DNA of 5,555 nucleotides from Hydrogenophaga sp. GTDB taxonomy: Bacteria; Pseudomonadota; Gammaproteobacteria; Burkholderiales; Burkholderiaceae_C. The position numbers were made by a program, and so were the translations under genes. The notes beneath the pieces are model-generated. The model did not search any database. It was not told the origin of the DNA and saw only the letters and a program-made list of their open reading frames with translations. Position 1 is the stretch's first letter. Each line of letters opens with the position of its first letter. This document shows, piece after piece, positions 1 through 5,555 of this stretch. Location: NCBI GenBank assembly GCA_020047875.1, contig JAIFNE010000001.1:1-5555 (forward strand). The letters are read 5' to 3'.

Positions 1-465
1 GCCACCCGGCTGCACGGCGGCTCGGGCTGGTTCAGCCGCGCCGGCGAGTACCCGAGCCTGGAACACAGTGAGGTGCCGCTGTCGCCAGAGGCGGTGCGCG
101 CCATCCGCAACGGACCGCCGTTTCTGCAGCGCTACCTGCCGTTCTGGCTCGCCAACCTGGTCGAGCGCATGTGGCTGGCCATGGGCCTGATCATCGCGCT
201 GGCGCTGCCGCTCTCGCGCATCGTGCCGCCGCTCTATACCTTTCGCATCCGCTCGCGGGTGTTCCGCTGGTATGCCGAGCTGCGCGAGATCGAGCAACAC
301 CACGAATCCGAGGGCGCGGGCTCGGAGCGGGCGCTGCTGGAGCAGCTCGATGCCATGGAGCGCAAGGTGGAAAAGGTGGTGGTGCCGCTGTCTTTCACCG
401 ATGAGCTGTACGCGCTGCGCAGCAACATCGGGCTGGTGCGCAAGAAGCTGCTGCGCAAGGGCTGA
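1..465 (+). CDS. TAXI family TRAP transporter solute receptor, C-terminal part (5' end outside window)
   Basis: The frame is open from base 1 to a TGA at 463-465, giving 154 residues of a protein that starts upstream. The first part (LHGGSGWFSRAGEYPS, then PLSPEAVRAIRNGPPFLQRYLPFW) resembles the end of the periplasmic ligand-binding domain in long beta-proteobacterial TAXI receptors, which deliver small organic acids to a TRAP permease. It is followed by one hydrophobic segment at about residues 57-79 of the visible part (WLAMGLIIALALPLSRIVPPLY). Arginine-rich residues come next (RIRSRVFRW), then a charged helical tail with coiled-coil character (ALLEQLDAMERKVEKVV). By the positive-inside rule the ligand domain would be periplasmic and the tail cytoplasmic. 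This anchored form differs from classical soluble TAXI proteins. The GTG at 73 is an internal codon, not the start. The family call is from recalled similarity, and the ligand is unknown. Confidence 0.82.
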   Translation, partial: ATRLHGGSGWFSRAGEYPSLEHSEVPLSPEAVRAIRNGPPFLQRYLPFWLANLVERMWLAMGLIIALALPLSRIVPPLYTFRIRSRVFRWYAELREIEQHHESEGAGSERALLEQLDAMERKVEKVVVPLSFTDELYALRSNIGLVRKKLLRKG

Positions 466-490
466 GCGGCTGCGCTCACAGCCGTTCAGT
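461..490. terminator. Stop-spanning hairpin between convergent genes, possible bidirectional terminator
   Basis: The arms 461-472 (GCTGAGCGGCTG) and 479-490 (CAGCCGTTCAGT) pair over 12 positions around a six-base loop (CGCTCA). Ten pairs are Watson-Crick. The pairs 466-485 and 461-490 are G-U in the + transcript and become C-A mismatches in the - transcript, so the structure is stronger for the + gene. The TGA of the TAXI gene (463-465) and the stop of the DUF1631 gene (486-488) sit opposite each other in the stem. No T-tract follows on either side, so this is not a classical intrinsic terminator. It may instead act as a 3'-end stabiliser or a T-less terminator. Confidence 0.5.
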
Positions 491-2558
491 GGCTCGCGCT
501 GTTGTCCCGCGCCTGGCGGGCCACCGAGTCGAGCGCGTCGTCCACCACGCCGTGTCCCGCCACCACCCGCAGCAGGCCGGCGCGCTGCAGCCGGTCCAGC
601 CCGGAGCGGCTGAGCGAGACCGAGCGGCCTTCGGGCGCGGTGAACAGGAAGATCCGCCCGTGCGGGCTGGCCCAGGTGAGCTGGCAGCGCTGCATCTGGC
701 CATGCTCTTTGAGGTCCACCCAGGCGCCGACCCGCAAGGTCTCCGGAGGCGCGCTCTCGATCGTCTGCCAGTCGCTGACAAGCAACTGGGTGTCGGCAAA
801 ATCGGGCGGGGGCAGCATGTCGGCATCGGTCATGAAGCCCGAATCGCGCGCCTCGGTGGCCTGAATCCACGGCTCGGGCTCCAGGCCATGACGCCGATCG
901 ACCAGCTCATCATCGAGATCGAAGCCCGAGCTCGGCTCGGTGCCACCCAGATGCTGGGTTTTGTAGGCCGCTTCGTGCAGGCCCATCAGCGCCTGGAAAA
1001 AAGGCTCCGACTGGCCGCGCGGGTACTCGATGGTGTCCAGGCCCTCGCGCAGCGTGCGCAGCACATGGGGAATGATCTTGATCAGACGCGGACGGTTGCG
1101 GCTGGCCTGCGCCAGCTGGCTCGACCACAACAGATCGGGCAACACATCCATGTAACGCACCGCCGGCGCATCCGCGCCGCCCGGCGCCTGTCCGGCCTCG
1201 GCAGACAGGCGGGCATGGGCAATCACCTGTGACCACGGGCCAGCGAGGAAGCGGCGCACCAGGCCCGGCGCGCGCGCGAAGTCGGGCCGGGCCTCGATCT
1301 CGTCGGCGATGCGCTCGGCCAGCAGGTTGCGCTGCTCCACCCGCACCAGCGTCTGCAGCGCCACGCCCTGGGCGGGCGCGGCCGCGGGAGACACCGCCGC
1401 CCTGAAACGCTGCAGGGCGCCGGGCATTTGTTCGCCCAGCTGCGGGCCGGCGGCCTGCATCGCCTTCACCGCATCCAGCACATGGCGCGCAAAACTGCCG
1501 AAACCACTCTGCTCCTCGCTGGTGAAGGCCAGGCTGCGCGCGGTGATTTCGTCGAGCAGCTGGCGGGCCGGGTTCTGCCGGTCGGCAAAAAATCGGGGTT
1601 CGCTTCGGGCCAGCTCAAGCAGAGGCTCTTTAAGCATCTGCACCAGATCGCGCACCGGGCGCAGCAGCCGCGTGTCTTCTGCGATGCCGCGCAGCAGCAG
1701 CGTGACCACCTCGCCGGCCAGTGTGCGCACCATCGCGTTGCCGCCGCCACTGTCTTGCTCCAGATTGCCCACCAGCAACTGGTGCAGGTGGTCCAGCGTG
1801 AGCAACGGATCGCGGCCTGGCAGGGAAGACGGCAGTACGCTGTCGGTGGGGCCGCGCCGCGCCGCGCTGCCCACCACACCCCGGGACTCCGGCGCCTGGA
1901 TCACCACATAGCCCGCCGCGGCCACACCCTGGCGCTCCAGACCACTTTCCAGCTGGCGATAGAAGTCGGCCAGTGCCTGACCCAGCGGCAGCGCACCCAC
2001 ATGCAGCCAGCGGGCACGCACCTCTTCGGCCACGCTCAACGTGTCCATTGCGCGCACCAGCGCGGCCACCACCGCATCGGGCTTGAGCGGATTGGCCTCC
2101 ATGCGTACCGCGTCAAAACCCTGGGCCCGGCTGATGCGGGCGCAGAAAGCGGCCAACTCCTCGTCGCAGGCCATCTTCACGATCTGCTGCCAGCGCGCCA
2201 GATCCACCGTTTGTTGCACCTGCGCGTCGTCCATCAGCTCCAGCTGGTCAAAGCTCAGCGCGGTGAGGCGACGCGGCGCGGCGCCCGCCCGGCCCGAACC
2301 GGCAGGCGACGCGGTTTCGGTGTTCGCAAGATCTGCTTCGAGAGCTTCCAGGAAGCGGGTGGCCAGCAGATCGCGGTGGGTGAGGAGCTGGGTGCGTGCG
2401 TGACCCAGACCATGCTTCTCAAAGCCATGCAGTGCCGCTGACTCACGCTGGTAGAGCTCGGCGCCCACCTGTTCAAGCCAGCGGGGAACCCAGATGCGCG
2501 CCAAGGCAACCGCCTCATTCAGGCAGGCCTTCAGGGAAGCATCGGCGGGAACATTCAT
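486..2558 (-). CDS. DUF1631 family protein (function unknown)
   Basis: This gene encodes 690 residues from an ATG at 2558. A GTG five codons upstream (2573) is also in frame. Neither has a clear Shine-Dalgarno sequence, and the ATG is preferred. The protein looks cytosolic, with no signal peptide or membrane helix. It is mostly helical, in blocks joined by Ala/Pro/Gly-rich linkers at roughly residues 82-97, 224-247, 388-397 and 454-465. Family-like features include FFADRQNPARQLLDEIT (about 323-339), GPWSQV (about 440-445), LIKIIPHVLRTLREGL (about 492-507) and FFQALMGLHEAAY. The C-terminal 80 residues (VGAWVDL, then QLTWASPHGRIFLFT, then SLSRSGLDRLQRAGLLRVV) look like a small beta-barrel of PilZ-like type. 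They lack the RxxxR and D/NxSxxG motifs needed to bind c-di-GMP. The family is known only as a domain of unknown function. The gene is last on its strand before the convergent TAXI gene. Confidence 0.85.
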   Translation of the reverse strand: MNVPADASLKACLNEAVALARIWVPRWLEQVGAELYQRESAALHGFEKHGLGHARTQLLTHRDLLATRFLEALEADLANTETASPAGSGRAGAAPRRLTALSFDQLELMDDAQVQQTVDLARWQQIVKMACDEELAAFCARISRAQGFDAVRMEANPLKPDAVVAALVRAMDTLSVAEEVRARWLHVGALPLGQALADFYRQLESGLERQGVAAAGYVVIQAPESRGVVGSAARRGPTDSVLPSSLPGRDPLLTLDHLHQLLVGNLEQDSGGGNAMVRTLAGEVVTLLLRGIAEDTRLLRPVRDLVQMLKEPLLELARSEPRFFADRQNPARQLLDEITARSLAFTSEEQSGFGSFARHVLDAVKAMQAAGPQLGEQMPGALQRFRAAVSPAAAPAQGVALQTLVRVEQRNLLAERIADEIEARPDFARAPGLVRRFLAGPWSQVIAHARLSAEAGQAPGGADAPAVRYMDVLPDLLWSSQLAQASRNRPRLIKIIPHVLRTLREGLDTIEYPRGQSEPFFQALMGLHEAAYKTQHLGGTEPSSGFDLDDELVDRRHGLEPEPWIQATEARDSGFMTDADMLPPPDFADTQLLVSDWQTIESAPPETLRVGAWVDLKEHGQMQRCQLTWASPHGRIFLFTAPEGRSVSLSRSGLDRLQRAGLLRVVAGHGVVDDALDSVARQARDNSASH

Positions 2559-2657
2559 GGTTTGGGGCGCCACCAGACGGACGCGAAGGGATTTGAGGCG
2601 GATTGTGCCGATTCTGTGCGAAGGCCACCCAGGAATTCGGCAAAAAAACCCCTCACT
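2559..2657 (-). other. Leader between DUF1415 stop and DUF1631 start
   Basis: These 99 bases contain a T7 tract on the - strand (2642-2648), ten bases beyond the DUF1415 stop. It is preceded by GAGGGG, but I found no matching upstream arm for a hairpin, so it does not qualify as an intrinsic terminator. No good -35/-10 pair is visible. The DUF1631 gene could be read through from ettA-DUF1415 or have a weak promoter here. The sequence does not decide between these. Confidence 0.3.
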
Positions 2658-3224
2658 TCAGTCTTTCGACAACAAAGCGCGCCAGCCCTCATGCCCCAGC
2701 GCCTGCAGCGTGGCGATGTTGCGCTCGACGATCGCGTCGGCATCGCCGGCGTCGCTGGCCACCGCACGCTCCACGCTGTCTTCCCGCAGCAGGTGCAGCA
2801 TGGGGAACGGCGCGCGGTTGGTGGCGTTGCTGATGTCGTCGGGATCGACCCCTTCAAACTGGAACTGCGGGTGAAAGCTTGCCACCTGGATCACGCCGTC
2901 GAGATCGTGCTCGGTCACCACGTCGTCAACCAGACCCAGGAAATCGTTGAACTGCAGAAAGTCGGGAAACAGCGTCGGGTGCACCAGCAGGGTGGTGTCG
3001 ATTTCAGCGGCGGGCGTGTTTTGCAGGCGGTCGAGCTCGGCGTCGAGCTCGTCCAGAAAAGCGTCCAGATGGCGCGCGCGGCTGACCACGATGCGCACCT
3101 GGTTCTTCACATACACCGCCCGAGCGAACGGACACAGGTTCAGCCCGATCACCGCCTTTTCGATCCAGCGGCGGGTGTCAGCGAGGATGCGTTCGTCAGT
3201 CAGTTCCAATCCCGTCTCTCCCAA
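2658..3224 (-). CDS. DUF1415 family protein (function unknown)
   Basis: The protein has 188 residues, a usual length for the family, and looks cytosolic. It carries the family's conserved blocks: RRWIEKAVIGLNLCPFA (18-34, with an invariant-looking Cys31-Pro32), HPTLFPDFLQFNDFL (82-96), SFHPQFQF (116-123) and SNATNRAPFPMLHLLRE (132-148). The conserved Cys, His, Asp and Arg/Asn residues suggest an enzyme or metal/ligand-binding protein, but I know of no established activity. No in-frame ATG lies near the N-terminus. The longest form starts with TTG at 3224. A second TTG at 3209 would give 183 residues starting just before ELTDERI. Both have plausible ribosome binding sites. The gene begins 21 bases after the ettA stop on the same strand, so co-transcription and possibly translational coupling with ettA are likely. 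Confidence 0.9.
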   Translation of the reverse strand: MGETGLELTDERILADTRRWIEKAVIGLNLCPFARAVYVKNQVRIVVSRARHLDAFLDELDAELDRLQNTPAAEIDTTLLVHPTLFPDFLQFNDFLGLVDDVVTEHDLDGVIQVASFHPQFQFEGVDPDDISNATNRAPFPMLHLLREDSVERAVASDAGDADAIVERNIATLQALGHEGWRALLSKD

Positions 3225-3235
3225 TAGATCTCACC
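3217..3235 (-). promoter_or_regulatory. Two candidate ribosome binding sites for the DUF1415 gene
   Basis: On the - strand GGTGAG (3230-3235) lies five bases before the TTG at 3224. GGAGA (3217-3221) lies seven bases before the TTG at 3209. Both match part of the anti-Shine-Dalgarno complement. The second is the more canonical core, which makes the shorter 183-residue product a real alternative. Since no ATG or usable in-frame GTG is nearby, the start is most likely TTG in either case. Confidence 0.45.
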
Positions 3236-3245
3236 CCGCCGGGCT

Positions 3246-4907
<1,662 letters not shown>

Positions 4908-5046
4908 GGGTGAAACCGTATCTGTGGGGTCAAAGGGGGCGCTGCCGGGCGCACAGGCTGCGCGGGCACCGACGCTGAAAGGCGAACAGAAAAAAACCTG
5001 CCATCCAGCACGCGTGGGGCCGATTATCCCCCGCCACCGAAAGCGC
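4908..5046 (-). promoter_or_regulatory. ettA leader with weak promoter candidate
   Basis: This gap should hold the ettA promoter. On the - strand GATAAT (5023-5028) matches five of six bases of the sigma70 -10 consensus, but no reasonable -35 is found 16-18 bases upstream. If it is used, the leader would be roughly 110 bases. The leader holds a T7 tract (4990-4996) and the palindrome CACGCGTG (5010-5017). No convincing hairpin abuts the T-tract, so an attenuator is not supported. The sequence just before the ATG (GGTTTCACCC) has no Shine-Dalgarno. Confidence 0.25.
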
Positions 5047-5071
5047 CCTGAGGGCCGCGGATGGCCCCAGG
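5047..5071 (-). terminator. Terminator-like hairpin after the small membrane protein gene
   Basis: In the - strand transcript CCTGGGGCC (5063-5071) pairs with GGCCC and CAGG (5052-5056 and 5047-5050). This gives nine perfect pairs, with one bulged base at 5051 and a six-base loop (5057-5062). It starts about 20 bases after the stop of the 96-residue gene. The following bases (GGCGCTTTCGG) have only a short T run, so a canonical intrinsic terminator is not proven. Its position suggests it ends the upstream transcript before the ettA promoter region. Confidence 0.45.
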
Positions 5072-5090
5072 AAACGGCTGGCTGCCCAGC

Positions 5091-5381
5091 TCACGAAGAG
5101 CCTGCACCGCCCGGGAACCGCCGGCTGGCAAACCACGCAGCGCCCGCGAGCATCGCCAGAGCGAAGAACACCACGGCAAACACCAGCAGCACACCGGTTT
5201 GCTGGTGGTAGACCACCATGGTGGCCTCGTCCAGGTAGCGGCCATCGGGGTCGAACAGCGCTCGGTAAGGCCAGTACAGGACGGCATAAAAATAGCCGCA
5301 CCCCACCGCGGCGAGCAGACACAGCGCGGCGCTGGCCAGCAGCCAGATGGGTGAGGTGCGGTGCGGGTGGTGCGAGCCCAT
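5091..5381 (-). CDS. Small two-helix membrane protein, unknown function
   Basis: The protein has 96 residues from an ATG at 5381. I do not recognise its family. Two hydrophobic segments are visible, about 12-34 (IWLLASAALCLLAAVGCGYFYAV) and 63-85 (GVLLVFAVVFFALAMLAGAAW). They are separated by a polar, aromatic loop (YWPYRALFDPDGRYLDEATMVVYHQQ). Basic residues in the N-terminal tail (HHPHR) and after helix 2 (ASRRF) suggest both ends are cytoplasmic and the loop is periplasmic. The stretch AAVGC ending at Cys28 also fits a loose lipobox, so a lipoprotein form cannot be excluded. There is no clear Shine-Dalgarno before the start. The hydrophobic pattern and coherent composition argue that it is real, although a shadow frame on the other strand is also open. 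It lies 66 bases after the preceding gene on the same strand. Confidence 0.75.
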   Translation of the reverse strand: MGSHHPHRTSPIWLLASAALCLLAAVGCGYFYAVLYWPYRALFDPDGRYLDEATMVVYHQQTGVLLVFAVVFFALAMLAGAAWFASRRFPGGAGSS

Positions 5382-5390
5382 GTGTTGCGG

Positions 5391-5440
5391 GGTCTGACAG
5401 GCGAAAGGGCCAGGCTTGCCCGTACCGGGCGCGCCAGACC
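5391..5440 (-). other. Inverted repeats in the leader of the small membrane protein gene
   Basis: The 66-base gap between the right-hand gene and the small membrane protein gene contains two nested inverted repeats. GCCCG and CGGGC (5418-5422 and 5426-5430) enclose a three-base loop. GGTCTG and CAGACC (5391-5396 and 5435-5440) are 38 bases apart and could close the whole region. No T-tract follows. This could be a 3'-end structure of the upstream gene or a structured leader. Short stems like these are common by chance at this GC content. Confidence 0.25.
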
Positions 5441-5447
5441 GCAGCCT

Positions 5448-5555
5448 TCAACCGAGATTGCGCAGCTCCCGCAGGGCCACCGAGACGGGCGCGAGGTCGG
5501 GCGTCTGGGTGCTGATGGTCTGGCGCAGGCGGCGCAGGCGCTCGATGGCCGGGGC
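5448..5555 (-). CDS. C-terminal end of a larger protein, possibly NAD-dependent glutamate dehydrogenase (start outside window)
   Basis: The - strand is open from the right edge to a TGA at 5448-5450, giving 35 residues. The visible end has an Arg/Leu-rich helix (IERLRRLRQTI), then TPDLAPVSVALRELRNLG. The DLA-x-x-SVALREL pattern recalls the C-terminus of the large (about 180 kDa) bacterial NAD-specific glutamate dehydrogenases, which convert glutamate to 2-oxoglutarate plus ammonium. The similarity is from memory and covers few residues, so the product name is tentative. That it is coding is supported by the frame and by GC-rich third codon positions. Confidence 0.5.
   Translation of the reverse strand, partial: APAIERLRRLRQTISTQTPDLAPVSVALRELRNLG

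Noticed and set aside
1428..2441. Open frame of 337 codons on + opposite the DUF1631 gene, and a 247-codon one at 489-1232
   Set aside because: They show the same antisense-register effect and have His/Arg/Gln-rich translations without recognisable motifs. The DUF1631 frame explains the region.
2642..2700. Possible intrinsic terminator after DUF1415 with T7 tract
   Set aside because: The GAGGGG preceding the T-tract has no complementary arm upstream within a sensible distance.
2562..3227. Open frame of 221 codons on + opposite the DUF1415 gene
   Set aside because: It lies in antisense register with a strongly conserved family gene and shows no coding features of its own.
4990..5027. Possible transcription attenuator ending in a T7 tract in the ettA leader
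   Set aside because: No stem of more than three or four pairs abuts the T-tract. CACGCGTG is palindromic but cannot form a useful hairpin by itself.
5201..5208. GCTGGTGG, identical to the E. coli Chi site (complement also at 1769-1776)
   Set aside because: The Chi sequence is specific to enterobacteria, and this octamer is expected by chance and codon use in a GC-rich genome.
4930..5451. 173-codon open frame on - overlapping the small membrane protein in another frame
   Set aside because: Its composition is Arg/Ala/Pro/Trp-rich without a coherent hydrophobic pattern. The 96-residue frame gives two clean membrane helices and is the better candidate.

Overview
The window is GC-rich DNA with tightly packed genes and short intergenic gaps. 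Its protein families and their arrangement suggest a betaproteobacterium, probably Burkholderiales and Comamonadaceae-like (Hydrogenophaga/Acidovorax type). That placement is inferred from protein character, not from a database search. No RNA gene, insertion sequence, phage gene or CRISPR array was seen, and no gene-free stretch exceeds about 190 bases.

Layout: one gene enters from the left on the + strand, and everything else is on the - strand. Positions 1-465 hold the C-terminal 154 residues of a TAXI-type TRAP transporter solute receptor with a C-terminal membrane anchor. It converges with a DUF1631 family gene (486-2558, -). Their two stop codons lie opposite each other in the arms of one hairpin (461-490). 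Reading on the - strand from the right edge, the order is: the last 35 codons of a gene resembling the C-terminus of large NAD-dependent glutamate dehydrogenase (5448-5555), a 96-residue two-helix membrane protein of unknown function (5091-5381), ettA (3246-4907), a DUF1415 gene (2658-3224) and the DUF1631 gene.

The best understood gene is ettA, an ABC-F ATPase that binds the ribosomal E site and couples translation elongation to ATP/ADP level. DUF1415 begins 21 bases after its stop and lacks an ATG start, so it is probably co-transcribed with ettA and may be translationally coupled to it. DUF1631 follows after a gap of about 100 bases and may be the last gene of the same transcript or have its own promoter. 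A terminator-like hairpin (5047-5071) separates ettA from the small membrane protein gene.

This looks like an ordinary chromosomal housekeeping region. I found no convincing new system. The items worth a second look are small: the stop-codon-spanning convergent hairpin, the non-ATG start of DUF1415, matching T7 tracts in two leaders, the orphan membrane protein, and the uncharacterised DUF1415 and DUF1631 proteins next to a translation regulator.
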